NCBI GenBank assembly: GCA_025924495.1
Contig: JAICIG010000036.1
Coordinates: 1 to 27,997, forward strand
Length of the DNA: 27,997 bases
Direction of reading: 5' to 3'
Source: Pirellulales bacterium
GTDB lineage: Bacteria; Planctomycetota; Planctomycetia; Pirellulales; JAICIG01
The notes under the pieces are model-generated. The model saw nothing but the letters and a program-made list of their open reading frames with translations, was not told where the DNA came from and did not search any database. Position numbers and translations under genes: made by a program. The stretch's first letter is position 1. Every line of letters begins with the position of its first letter. Positions 7,960 through 16,623 of this stretch are shown one piece after another.

Positions 7960-8903
7960 GGCGTTTCCTTGGGCTGCAAGATCACGATCGAAGCAAACTT
8001 GTGCGTCTTGCCGGACACGAGCGTTTCGATCTCGCTGCCATCGTCATTCGCCTGGCAAATTTTCCCCTCCTCAGTCCAATACAGCTTGCGGCTGAAAGGA
8101 TCGTACGCCAGCCCGTCGGTTCCCGTGCGACCGCCGACGATCTGCTGGTCGGCTTTTCCATCGAGTTTGATGCGCTGGATCGTACCTTCGTTGAGCGTGG
8201 CGTAATACAACCGCTTGTTCTCCAGATCGAGCGCCAGCCCCATCGCATAGGTATTGATCGCCGCGACGTCCTCGATCTGCGTACCGTCGAGGTTGGCCCG
8301 TTGCACCTTGCCGCCGCGCACCCAGTAGAGTTTGCCGTGATCCACATCGATTGCCAGCTCGTCGGGATTCTCCAGCCCGGTGAGCAGGTCTTTTCGTTCG
8401 GATCCGTCGAGATTGCACTGCATAATCTTGCCGTCGCCCACGCTGGAGATGTAGAGCTTGCCCCCTTTGGCGTCGAGCGCTAAATCACCGGTAAAGTTCA
8501 ACCCTTGAGCCAGCTCTTCGACGCCGGAGCCGTCGAGGTTGGCGCGCAGCACCGTGTCGGTGTTCACCTCAGGGACCGTGGAGAGGCTGAAGTAAAGCTT
8601 GCCTCCCTGTTCGTCGACGGCCAGTCCATCGACGTTTTTCATCGGCACGATCAGCTTCGCCTGGCTGCCATCGCGACAGGCGCGGTAGACGCCTTCGTCG
8701 CGGAAAGTCCAATACATCACGCCGAACAGTTCGACGCACGCATCGTCTGCGCCCGCCTTGGCCGGCGGATCGGCCGCCAAAGCCGGCGTCAGGCAGGCGC
8801 CTGAAGCGGAAATCGCGAAGACTGCCGCCAGGAACAGGCCTTTCGCCCTTTGCAGGATCGACGGAGCAAGCGCGCGGGTGAGACGCCGCGGAAGTTCGGG
8901 CAC
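7956..8903 (-). CDS. Exported six-bladed YWTD (LDL-receptor type) beta-propeller
   Basis: The frame is open to an ATG at 9059, but that start would put 73 residues before the signal peptide, overlap the EF-hand gene by 32 nt and include codons poor in third-position G/C. I therefore prefer the GTG at 8903 (315 residues), although no clear Shine-Dalgarno supports it. The N-terminus is basic, then a hydrophobic core (GLFLAAVFAISASGACL) ends in a PALA-A cleavage site. The mature part has six repeats of the form LYW/F...G.I.R.NLDGS, for example LYWVRGGKVQRANLDGT and LYYATLNEGTIQRIKLDG, which is the six-bladed YWTD propeller. Such domains bind proteins or ligands outside the cytoplasm and are not enzymes as a rule. 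It is last in the minus-strand block of exported proteins, and its partner is unknown. Confidence 0.82.
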   Translation of the reverse strand: MPELPRRLTRALAPSILQRAKGLFLAAVFAISASGACLTPALAADPPAKAGADDACVELFGVMYWTFRDEGVYRACRDGSQAKLIVPMKNVDGLAVDEQGGKLYFSLSTVPEVNTDTVLRANLDGSGVEELAQGLNFTGDLALDAKGGKLYISSVGDGKIMQCNLDGSERKDLLTGLENPDELAIDVDHGKLYWVRGGKVQRANLDGTQIEDVAAINTYAMGLALDLENKRLYYATLNEGTIQRIKLDGKADQQIVGGRTGTDGLAYDPFSRKLYWTEEGKICQANDDGSEIETLVSGKTHKFASIVILQPKETP

Positions 8904-9027
8904 GTCGAGCTTGCCCCGAACATAACCAGGTCGACGCAGAGCAAGAGAATAACACGCCAGCTTGAACCAATGGTCGCTGCTAGTCACCTTCAGGCGCTCC
9001 GTCCGAATGGATTGAGAAAAATGCAAT

Positions 9028-10845
9028 TCATTTTCCGGCTGCTTCGGCTTCGGCGGCATCGATCAGTCCGTCCCGGTCGGCATCGAGTCGAGCGAAGACT
9101 TCTTCTGGGCCCACAAATTCGCGAGCACTTAGATCGCCATCACGGTTGCGATCGAGCTTTTGAAACCAGGTTGGCCCGGCCGGCGGCGTCTCGCGTCCTT
9201 CGCGATCTTCGGCCATCGGCCGCGCATTGACCGCCCGAGCGCCGGCGAGCGTGTTGCGAGACAGAGCGATTTTCACTCTCCGCGGAATCTCGTTGCCTGC
9301 CAATCGGCCGTCATGATTGGAGTCGCTGCGGTCGAGCGCAGCGGCCGCCGAACGCAGTTCGCGCAGCGACAACACCGAATCGGGCGAGGTATCGAGCACG
9401 CCGAGCAATTGCTGCCCGCCGTCGGTCACTTCCAACAGCAGCCGTGATGCCGCCGCCCGATTCTGCCGATCGGTGAAGGCCTGGAATTCGTCGGCGAACA
9501 ACTTGCCATCGCCGTCCAGATCGAGGACGCCGAACGCCGCCAGTAGCTCGGGATTGTTCTTTAGTTCGTCGGCCGACAGGTAGCCATTGCCGTCGGTATC
9601 GAAGTTGCGCAGTTCGGGGCCGTCAGCATTGTTTTGCGAAGGATCGCGCTGGTTGATGCGAACGCTGATCGAAGCGTCGGCGAGTGATAATTCGAAGCCG
9701 CCGTGACGCAACGCGTTGACCGACAGCCGATGGTCGGCCGATGAGACGCGCGCCAGTTTCTTGCGCTGCGCGGAAGGTACGTAGGAACCCCGTCCAATGA
9801 CGTTCGTCAGTTCCACGTCGGGGCCTAGGGCGGCAAATTGAGTCAGTTCATCGCGGCTTAGCTTGCCATCGCCATTTGTATCGAGGCGTCCCCTCCGCTT
9901 GTCATCGAGATCCATTTCGGCGGCCGCCAACTGTTGGTCGTCATCGCCATCGTAGCGCTCGAGTAGAGCATCGGCGACATGCAACGGCTGCTCGCCCGGC
10001 GCAAGCAAATAGAGCGGACCCACGCCGGGCAGGGCCGGCGGGCCGTCCGTTTGTGATCGTTCGGCAACGGCTGCCGCGGCGGACAGCGACGCGTCGGGCG
10101 CCACCATCAATTCGCGAGGCGAGACAACCTCGTCTTCGTTGAAGTCGCGCTTGGCCAAACGCTCCTCGGCGGCGGCGAGCTCCGCTTTCGACAACATCTG
10201 ATCGCCATTGGCGTCCAACAGCGGAAATAGCGCGGGGGCCGGCGCCATGCCTCGCGTGTAGGTTCGTTGCTCGGCGCGCGCCACGATAGCGAACGGCGGC
10301 GCCATGCGCTCAAAATAGGCCATGAGCGCCGGCTCGCTCAACTTGCCTCCTTGTTCTGTGGCCAGCTGGCGCAAAGCAGTTCTCGCTTGCGCCGCGTCTT
10401 GTCCTAAGTAACCGGCGGCGGAATTGGCAAATACGTCAATTTCGGCGAACTTCGGCCGCGTCTCGGCATCGGCCGGTTGCGGCGGTTCGACAAGGTCGAC
10501 GAGGCCGTCGCGGTTGGCGTCGGCGACGACGAACAACTTGTGGATGTTATCTCGCCATTGCTTGCGGAATGGTTGCCCATTGATTTTCACGTGCAAGCGA
10601 ATTAGCGCCGGACGAGACGGACCGAAGAACAACAAGTCTTGAACGTCATCGAGATCTTCGGCTTCTTTAGGCGCCTTTGCTGAAACCGCCGGATCACGAT
10701 CCGCATCGTCTTCCGCGCTCGCGATTCCGCCACACAAACAGCAGAGCGCAGCAAGCAGGATTCGCAGGATGCCGGCAGCAATGCCGCGGCGCCGAAGCAA
10801 GAAAATCGTTTGCTCTACTGGGCAGATGATCGCAAAAGTTTTCAT
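9028..10845 (-). CDS. Exported protein with eleven EF-hand-type calcium loops
   Basis: I place the start at the ATG at 10845 (605 residues); the ATG at 10908 would only add 21 residues translated from an intergenic repeat. A signal peptide covers about residues 1-44 (GILRILLAALCCLCGGIASA). Eleven DxDxDG-type loops are visible at about 109, 211, 234, 298, 322, 416, 442, 485, 508, 565 and 588, for example DTNGDGKLSRDE, DLDGDGKLFADE and DADRDGLIDAAE. The loop near 485 (DTSPDSVLSLRE) is degenerate. After the first, they fall in pairs, as is usual for EF-hands. The protein should bind several calcium ions outside the cytoplasm; a structural or adhesive role is likelier than signalling. It follows the DUF1501 gene after a gap holding two hairpin repeats, and precedes the YWTD propeller. 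Confidence 0.9.
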   Translation of the reverse strand: MKTFAIICPVEQTIFLLRRRGIAAGILRILLAALCCLCGGIASAEDDADRDPAVSAKAPKEAEDLDDVQDLLFFGPSRPALIRLHVKINGQPFRKQWRDNIHKLFVVADANRDGLVDLVEPPQPADAETRPKFAEIDVFANSAAGYLGQDAAQARTALRQLATEQGGKLSEPALMAYFERMAPPFAIVARAEQRTYTRGMAPAPALFPLLDANGDQMLSKAELAAAEERLAKRDFNEDEVVSPRELMVAPDASLSAAAAVAERSQTDGPPALPGVGPLYLLAPGEQPLHVADALLERYDGDDDQQLAAAEMDLDDKRRGRLDTNGDGKLSRDELTQFAALGPDVELTNVIGRGSYVPSAQRKKLARVSSADHRLSVNALRHGGFELSLADASISVRINQRDPSQNNADGPELRNFDTDGNGYLSADELKNNPELLAAFGVLDLDGDGKLFADEFQAFTDRQNRAAASRLLLEVTDGGQQLLGVLDTSPDSVLSLRELRSAAAALDRSDSNHDGRLAGNEIPRRVKIALSRNTLAGARAVNARPMAEDREGRETPPAGPTWFQKLDRNRDGDLSAREFVGPEEVFARLDADRDGLIDAAEAEAAGK

Positions 10846-10852
10846 GCGTTGC

Positions 10853-10926
10853 GGGGCAGACAGGAATGTCCGCCCTCCTGAAACATCGACCACAGCAGGG
10901 GCAGGCAAGAAAGCCCGCCCTCCTGA
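10853..10926 (-). repeat. Pair of 29-nt hairpin-forming repeats in the DUF1501/EF-hand gap
   Basis: Two 29-nt units, 10853-10881 and 10898-10926, match at 25 of 29 positions and are separated by 16 nt. Each folds on itself: GGGCAGACA (10854-10862) with TGTCCGCCC (10867-10875), and GGGCAGGC (10899-10906) with GCCCGCCC (10913-10920). Both keep one A:C position that becomes a G:U wobble in minus-strand RNA. The pair 10860/10869 is A:T in one unit and G:C in the other, a compensatory change. I recall similar GGAGGGCGG-type repeats scattered through planctomycete genomes, but could not search. No T-run follows, so they are not standard terminators. Confidence 0.8.
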
Positions 10927-10966
10927 ACTACGGGACGGTATGAGACTTTGAAAGTTAAACCTCGGG

Positions 10967-12328
10967 CTAAACCAGCGCTTCTTTCACCGCCTCGGCTTTC
11001 GGATCGACGACCCGAATCGGTCGGCCGACATTGGAAATGTTTTGATGACTGACATCGATCTTGAGTGCGCCGCAAATCGTGGCCAGCAGATCAGAGACCG
11101 GAACAGGCCGGTCTTCGACGGTCATGCCGTCGGCGCTGGTCTTGCCGATGGCTTGGCCGCCGCGAATTCCGCCGCCGGCAAGCACGGCGCTCCAGGCATT
11201 GGGGAAGTGATCGCGGCCGCCATTGGGGTTGATTTTCGGCGTGCGGCCGAACTCGCCCATCCAAACGATGGTGGTCGTTTCCAGCAAGCCGCGCTCCTGC
11301 AGTTCGCTCATCAGCGTGGACCAGGCGGCGTCGAGCACTCCGCTGAGTCGGCGGACCGAAGCGAAATTGTCGGTGTGCGTATCCCAACCGAGCCCCTGGT
11401 TGCCGTCGACGCCGCTGAGCGTAACTTCGATGAACGGCACGTTGCGTTCGACCAGCCGCCGGGCCAACAAGCAGCCCTGGCCGAAGCGATTGCGTCCGTA
11501 GGCATCGCGAACTTTGGCAGGCTCTTGTTCGAGATCGAACGCTTTGCCGGCGGCGCTGCGCATTAAACGGACCGCCCGCTCGTAGGCAATCCGATGGCCG
11601 ACCGCGGAAGCGACCGCATGTTGGCTGATGAAACGGTCGTTCAACGAACCCAGGAGATTGAGCCGCGCATCAACGGTCGCGGCGTCGACCGCCTTGGGCG
11701 GTTCAAGATCGGCCACCTTCAGGTCGTAGGCCTGCTCCCCTTCGCCTCCTGGCAGCCCGTCGCCCACCAGCAGCGGATCGTATTCCGAGCCTAAAAAGCC
11801 GGAGCTATAAGCGGCGGGACTGAAGAAGCGGTAAGGGGCGATGCTGACAAAGTTCGGCAGTTCGGCGTCAGGCCGGCCGAGTTCTTTGGCTACGAGCGAA
11901 CCGAGCGTTGGATAGCGGATTGGACCTTGAGGCAGATAACCGTTGCGCATCAGGTACGTAGCGCGGCTGTGGTCTCCTTCCTTGGTGCTGAGCGAGCGGA
12001 GCACGGCCAGGTGTTGTCCCTGTTTGGCCACTAGCGGCAGATGCTCCGAGATCTTCAGGCCCGACGCCGCTGTTTCGATCTCCTTGAACTGGCCGCCGTT
12101 GGCGTGGTCCGGCTTAAGATCGAAGGTGTCGATTTGACTTGGGCCTCCGCTCATCCAGAGCAGAATGCATGAGCGTCCGCGGGCAGTCTTTTGCGTCGCC
12201 GCGTCCTCGGCCAAGGCCTCGAACCAACCCGACATCGAGCCGCCGACGACTCCGGCCGCCGACAACTGAAGCCACTGACGGCGCGACAGCGAAGCGCCAG
12301 TAAGTAACGAATGACGCGGCTTATGCAT
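10967..12328 (-). CDS. DUF1501 family protein, Tat-exported
   Basis: I chose the ATG at 12328 (453 residues) because AGGG lies 9 nt upstream; the ATG at 12358 lacks a site. The N-terminus carries a twin-arginine signal, LSRRQWLQLSAAGVVGG (residues 14-30), so the protein is probably exported folded. The body shows DUF1501 hallmarks: LLWMSGGPSQIDTFDLKP near the start of the mature part, EVTLSGVDGNQGLGWDTHTDNF in two adjoining stretches, and TIVWMGEFGRTPKINPNGGRDH near the C-terminus. DUF1501 belongs to the alkaline-phosphatase/sulfatase superfamily, but its reaction is not established. It follows the DUF1549/DUF1553 gene in the same direction, the standard planctomycete pairing, and the two very probably act together in the cell envelope. 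Confidence 0.95.
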   Translation of the reverse strand: MHKPRHSLLTGASLSRRQWLQLSAAGVVGGSMSGWFEALAEDAATQKTARGRSCILLWMSGGPSQIDTFDLKPDHANGGQFKEIETAASGLKISEHLPLVAKQGQHLAVLRSLSTKEGDHSRATYLMRNGYLPQGPIRYPTLGSLVAKELGRPDAELPNFVSIAPYRFFSPAAYSSGFLGSEYDPLLVGDGLPGGEGEQAYDLKVADLEPPKAVDAATVDARLNLLGSLNDRFISQHAVASAVGHRIAYERAVRLMRSAAGKAFDLEQEPAKVRDAYGRNRFGQGCLLARRLVERNVPFIEVTLSGVDGNQGLGWDTHTDNFASVRRLSGVLDAAWSTLMSELQERGLLETTTIVWMGEFGRTPKINPNGGRDHFPNAWSAVLAGGGIRGGQAIGKTSADGMTVEDRPVPVSDLLATICGALKIDVSHQNISNVGRPIRVVDPKAEAVKEALV

Positions 12329-12380
12329 GGTCGGAACCCTGTCTAGAAAGGATGGCATTCATCAATTTGTACGAGGAGAA

Positions 12381-12481
12381 TTGAACAGAAGGTAACGAAG
12401 TAAACAAAGAAAGAAGAGAGGGCGTTTTCTAACAATCTCCTAACCTTCCCCACTTCGTTTCCTTCGTTGTCTTCTGTTGAA
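12381..12481. repeat. 29-nt imperfect inverted repeat between DUF1549/DUF1553 and DUF1501 genes
   Basis: The arm at 12381-12409 and the reverse complement of 12453-12481 agree at 24 of 29 positions, with a 43-nt spacer. Each arm shows AAG recurring every 9 nt (AACAGAAG, AACGAAG, AAAC.AAG). Compared with the flanking genes the stretch is A/G-rich on one strand and C/T-rich on the other. From memory, AACAGAAG..AACGAAG sequences are dispersed in planctomycete and verrucomicrobial genomes. It could be a large RNA hairpin in the minus-strand transcript or a mobile repeat relic; no transposase is nearby. Confidence 0.75.
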
Positions 12482-12498
12482 TCTTTCTTTGTCCTTCT

Positions 12499-14223
12499 TC
12501 AGTGATTAAGAATAAACTCGGCGCTATTCAGCAGCGCCCAGAAGACGTCAGTCAGAGCTTTCTTCTCGCCGACTTCTTTGCTGCGCTCGCCGACGAAGGC
12601 CAGCAGGCGCCGTGTTTCATCGGCGGAAGGCAGGCGGCTCAGCGAAGCAAGGAACAGCGTTTCCACTCGATCGGCCGTGTTAAGAAACGGCATCTCCGCC
12701 ACGGCCGAGAGCAATTGGCTGCGTTCCAAGTCCGTTGCATCCGATACCAAGGCGCCGTTCATAAGCGATAAGGCCTGCAAGATCGAAGTCTGCGAGTCGC
12801 TGCGGCGCGAAGTCTGGTCTGCGAACAAGGACTTCAATTTCGCCTGTGCGGTATCATCCAGTTGCAGCACGTTCGCTTGCGCCTGGCTGGCAGCATCGCG
12901 GAAGCCGGTGGCTTGCACCAGACTGTCATAAAGCTGCTCGGGGGTCATTCGCCTAAGCGGCATGCAGGCGAACAGACGCGAATCGTCTTGCCCGCCGGCT
13001 GGCGCGACGCTGGAGAGCTGGTAGGCCCGCGTGGCCGTGATGGCGCGGATCAAGTACTTGAAGTCGTAATGATGATAGGCGAACTGCCGGGCGATCTCGT
13101 CGAACAGCTCCGGATGGCTCGCGGGATTCGTTTCGTCGAGGTCATCGACCGGATCGACGAAACCACGACCGAGAAAATGTTCCCATAAGCGATTCACCGC
13201 GGCCCGGGCGAAATAGGGATTGTCGGAGCTGGTGATCCATCGCGCCAACGGCAACCGCGAGTCTTCGCCCGCTCGGAATTCTGGTTTGCCGCCGTCGAGA
13301 AACATTGCCTCCACCATGACGTCGGTATCCGGAATCTTGATCGCCAATTTACCGTCCGAGCGATCGACCAAGGGCGAGCCAGGTTTCGCGGCGCTGTCAT
13401 CGGCCGCCGCATCGAGATTGTCGGCATCGCTGTTGTCTGCCGGCGGCTGCGCTTGCGAGACAATACTCGATCCGCTGAAGAACGCGGCCAGCGACCAGAA
13501 CTCCTGCCGCTTCCATCGCGCGAAAGGATGGTCGTGGCACTGAGCGCACTGCACCTGCGTTCCTAGGAAGATCCGCGACGTGTTCGCCGCCAGGTTCTCC
13601 GGCTTGAATTCGCTGGCTTGAAAAAAGGCCAGCGGGCTCGGGACCGCCGGCGCCGGTTGCCCAATGCCGGGCTGCGCCGCCGGCATGGCCGCAGGCGTCA
13701 ACAATTCAGAGACGAGCCTGTCGTAGGGCGTGTTCTCGGCAAAGCGCAGCCGCAGCCAGGCTTCGAGCGGCGGCGCCAAAGCGCGAGTCTCGGCATTCGT
13801 GTTGGCGCCGGGCAACAGCAGCTCGCGCCACGTGTTGGCAAAATGATTGGCGAAACCGCCGCGTGCCAGCAGGCTCTCAATCAGCCACTCGCGCTTGCCA
13901 GGCGATTGGTCGCGCAAGAACGAACGAACTTCGCTCGTAGCGGGAATCTTGCCCAGAATGTCGAGACTCGCGCGGCGCAAGAATTCTGCGTCGTCTGCCG
14001 GCGGCGCCACGATGACGCCTTCGGCTTGCCAAGCTGCTCCAAGCACTGCGTCAATGCGCGCCGCCAGAGCGGCGGAATCCAAATCTTTGAACGGCTGAGC
14101 TGCCGAAGTTTCGGCGGCCGACATCGTGCTGGCGCCGAGCAACAAAGCAAGCCAGGCGATGGCTCCCTTGCTCGCCGCCGATTTACGCCGCCTACGCCAA
14201 CGCACGCGTCCCCGGAAAGACAT
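12499..14223 (-). CDS. DUF1549/DUF1553 protein with CxxCH motif, exported
   Basis: The ATG at 14223 follows GGAGGG with an 8-nt spacer, which decides the start; an upstream ATG at 14307 is rejected. The 574-residue product begins with a very basic n-region (RVRWRRRRK) and a hydrophobic core (AIAWLALLLGASTMSA), a signal peptide. DUF1549 covers about residues 50-255 and contains QCAQCHDHPF with CxxCH at 226-230, which may bind heme c. DUF1553 covers about 320-560 (NPYFARAAVNRLWEHFLGRGFVDP, given here as one conserved stretch in two halves). The N-terminal PSCyt1 cytochrome domain seen in longer relatives is absent. An acidic linker (about 261-280) separates the domains. The DUF1501 gene follows directly. 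The role is unproven, possibly redox-related. Confidence 0.95.
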   Translation of the reverse strand: MSFRGRVRWRRRRKSAASKGAIAWLALLLGASTMSAAETSAAQPFKDLDSAALAARIDAVLGAAWQAEGVIVAPPADDAEFLRRASLDILGKIPATSEVRSFLRDQSPGKREWLIESLLARGGFANHFANTWRELLLPGANTNAETRALAPPLEAWLRLRFAENTPYDRLVSELLTPAAMPAAQPGIGQPAPAVPSPLAFFQASEFKPENLAANTSRIFLGTQVQCAQCHDHPFARWKRQEFWSLAAFFSGSSIVSQAQPPADNSDADNLDAAADDSAAKPGSPLVDRSDGKLAIKIPDTDVMVEAMFLDGGKPEFRAGEDSRLPLARWITSSDNPYFARAAVNRLWEHFLGRGFVDPVDDLDETNPASHPELFDEIARQFAYHHYDFKYLIRAITATRAYQLSSVAPAGGQDDSRLFACMPLRRMTPEQLYDSLVQATGFRDAASQAQANVLQLDDTAQAKLKSLFADQTSRRSDSQTSILQALSLMNGALVSDATDLERSQLLSAVAEMPFLNTADRVETLFLASLSRLPSADETRRLLAFVGERSKEVGEKKALTDVFWALLNSAEFILNH

Positions 14224-14526
14224 GGGACGAGCCCTCCAGCGAGATAATGAAATGCACGTGTCAGTGTAGCCGCAGCAGGCGCGACAGAGCAAGCTTGCCA
14301 GGAACAAAACGCATGAATCTGCGCCATAATTTCTTGCGTTGCTTTAAATAATTTTCGACGCCTCGGGAAACTGCTTGATCTTGTCCCAAGGGCCGCTTCT
14401 AATCGCATCCAAGCGAAACGATTCTGCGGCGAATGTCGTCTTATTGAGCGGGGTCGTGCGCAGCCCTTCTGCATGATTCAGTGCGTTGTCTACCGAAGGA
14501 CGAATTCGGCAAAGAATTGGGTCGAT
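14224..14526. other. Divergent intergenic region, about 300 nt
   Basis: The region separates the minus-strand DUF1549/DUF1553 gene from the long plus-strand cluster. It has an A/T-rich patch at about 14325-14355 and a sigma70-like promoter candidate for the plus strand at 14375-14403. I see no RNA gene and no separate small gene; the in-frame ATG at 14473 is a possible longer start for the propeller gene. Confidence 0.6.
14375..14403 (+). promoter_or_regulatory. Sigma70-like promoter candidate for the long plus-strand cluster
   Basis: TTGATC at 14375-14380 matches the -35 consensus at 4 of 6 positions. TCTAAT at 14398-14403 matches the -10 consensus at 5 of 6. The spacer is exactly 17 nt. 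Transcription would start near 14410, leaving about 115 nt of leader before the ATG at 14527. It is the best-spaced promoter candidate I found in the window. Confidence 0.4.
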
Positions 14527-16623
14527 ATGGTCTTCCGGCGATGTAACAAACTTCTACTCGTCTATCTCTTTGCCGGTTACTGCCTGGCAATAACGTCGCC
14601 CGCTACGTCGCAAGCTCAGGTGGTATTGGCCGCGCCCGTGGCCATCGCCGCCGAAGCGAATCCGAATGATCCCAAACGTCCGTTTAATCTGCCGGCGCAG
14701 AAGACCGAAGTTTCCGAAGCGCTAACGGAATTCCGCCGCCTCAGCGGGCGCGCCGCTTGGGAGCGAGCCTTCAAGGAACTCGAAAAGGTACAGCAGGCGC
14801 CCCCCAGTGCGCTCGCGCCTCGAGATGACGGGCTGTGGATGCCGACGCATCGCCTCGTGCGACATGCGCTAGCCGAATTGCCGCCTGCCGGCAAGCAGGC
14901 ATATCGATTGTTTCATGACGCCGATGCGAAGGCGCTCGTCGATGCCGCTCAAGGCAAGGTCGAGATTGAGAAGCTCAGCAAGGTTTTTAACGATTACTTC
15001 ATTACGTCGTCGGGCGATACGACAGCCGATCGCTTGGGCGACTTGTATTTTGAACAAGGAGAAATGGACAAAGCAGCCGAGTGCTGGCAGGCAGTTATCG
15101 ATTATCGCCCGGAAACTAACATTCCGCGCGTTCGGTTGCTGGTGAAGACCGCGATTGCACTGGCTCGGGCGGGCCGGTGGCAAGAATTCGCCGCGTTGCG
15201 GCGCGAAGTGCACGATCGCTACTCGGCCGATACGGTGGTGCTAGGCGGCGCGGAAATGCCGGCTCCGCAGCACTTGGACGAAATCGCCGCCGCTCACGAC
15301 AAGCAGGCCGCGTCTTCAACGGCTGCAAGCGCCTCGGCCGGCGCCGAAGCTGATCTGATTCTGCCGAAAGATAACGCTCCCGCCTGGCAGTTCCGATTTT
15401 TCAACGCCCAGCAGGCTCAAATGCTGTCTCAGGCCGGACAGAATTGGGGCTGGGGAACGCAGTTTCCCGTGCGAGAGATGATCCCCGCGTGCGTGGCGGA
15501 CGGCCAGCGCGTGTATCTCAATATGCTGGGTTATTTGCTCGCCGTCGATCTCAAGACGGGCAAGTTGGTTTGGCGCACCGCAAAGTTCCATGAGCTGCCC
15601 CAGAAAGTGCAGCAGAATCAGTATCATTTCCCCGAGCAATACGCCTTGGCCATCGACGGCGGAACGTTGTGGGCCGTCACTCGAGATGTCGGGCAAATCG
15701 GCCAGCACGGCCAGAATTTTCGCCTGGCTCGTTACGAAGCGGCGACCGGCAAGCCCGGCTGGAACTCGCAGAATGTCTCCGAGCTGCAAAACTGGAACAT
15801 GACCGGCGCCCCGTTGCCGGTCGCCGATCGCGTTTATGTCGCGGCGGGCAAGCAGGGGCAAGGCGCGGAATTGCACCTGTTGGCCGTCTCGACCGCCGAT
15901 GGCAAGCTGTTGTGGTCGACTCACCTGGGCACGCACCAAGCCGACCAGAGCCAAATGTTTTATCGTCGCACCGCCCAACCATCGCTGGCGTTGCATGCCG
16001 GCCGTATCCTTGTCGACACGCACAGCGGCGCCTTGGTTTCCGTCGATCTTCGCAACGGCGCTATCGACTGGGGCCTGATATACGACTCGCAAATGCCAGA
16101 CACGAACTACTGGTACAACCAGCCGCATCAACTGACGACCGTCGCGGCGCCCATGGTCGTGGGCAATACGCTATTCGTCAAAGGGATGCGATCGCCCCGT
16201 TTGTATGCCATCGATCTCACCGGGCCGAAAGTGCTGTGGAAGCGGCCGGTAAGCGAGTCGGCCATGCTGATCGGCATTGACGCAGAGAACGTTTATCTCG
16301 GCGGCGAGGAAGTGCTGGCAATCGAACTCAAGTCGCAGCGGTTGCGATGGGCGACGCGGCTACCGATCGCCACCGGTTGGATCAAGCCGCTGCTTTCCGA
16401 TCATTATGTCTACCAATTCACGCAGCGCGGCGTCTTCGAGCTCGACAAACAAAATGGCGATACCGTGCGGTTGTTCCGCGGCGCCGATCTCGACTCATTG
16501 GGGGGCGAGCTGTTGGTCGAACCCGAGAAATGGCTCACTGTATCTAACCTGGCGGTGACGGCCTATGCCCGCCAAGGGGCGGCCAACGCCGCCGAGCCAA
16601 AGGCGGTCTCCAAAGCACAATGA
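14527..16623 (+). CDS. Exported TPR and PQQ-type beta-propeller protein (BamB-like)
   Basis: The ATG at 14527 is preferred to the one at 14473 because it places a normal signal peptide at the N-terminus: FRRCNK, then LLLVYLFAGYCLAI, then a SQA-Q site. Neither start has a clear Shine-Dalgarno. The 698-residue product has a helical N-terminal part with a TPR-like hairpin (DRLGDLYFEQGEMDKAAECW, about 168-187) and a second at about 203-232. From about residue 310 it is a beta-propeller with PQQ-type blades such as VYLNMLGYLLAVDLKTGKLVW and LHLLAVSTADGKLLW. PQQ-like repeats without an obvious quinoprotein active site usually act as scaffolds, as in BamB. The stop overlaps the next ATG as ATGA, suggesting coupled translation with the SIMPL genes. 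Confidence 0.85.
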   Translation: MVFRRCNKLLLVYLFAGYCLAITSPATSQAQVVLAAPVAIAAEANPNDPKRPFNLPAQKTEVSEALTEFRRLSGRAAWERAFKELEKVQQAPPSALAPRDDGLWMPTHRLVRHALAELPPAGKQAYRLFHDADAKALVDAAQGKVEIEKLSKVFNDYFITSSGDTTADRLGDLYFEQGEMDKAAECWQAVIDYRPETNIPRVRLLVKTAIALARAGRWQEFAALRREVHDRYSADTVVLGGAEMPAPQHLDEIAAAHDKQAASSTAASASAGAEADLILPKDNAPAWQFRFFNAQQAQMLSQAGQNWGWGTQFPVREMIPACVADGQRVYLNMLGYLLAVDLKTGKLVWRTAKFHELPQKVQQNQYHFPEQYALAIDGGTLWAVTRDVGQIGQHGQNFRLARYEAATGKPGWNSQNVSELQNWNMTGAPLPVADRVYVAAGKQGQGAELHLLAVSTADGKLLWSTHLGTHQADQSQMFYRRTAQPSLALHAGRILVDTHSGALVSVDLRNGAIDWGLIYDSQMPDTNYWYNQPHQLTTVAAPMVVGNTLFVKGMRSPRLYAIDLTGPKVLWKRPVSESAMLIGIDAENVYLGGEEVLAIELKSQRLRWATRLPIATGWIKPLLSDHYVYQFTQRGVFELDKQNGDTVRLFRGADLDSLGGELLVEPEKWLTVSNLAVTAYARQGAANAAEPKAVSKAQ

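Noticed and set aside
15316..16131. A 271-residue minus-strand frame opposite the PQQ-type propeller
   Set aside because: It mirrors the codon pattern of the real gene and shows no domain or ribosome site.
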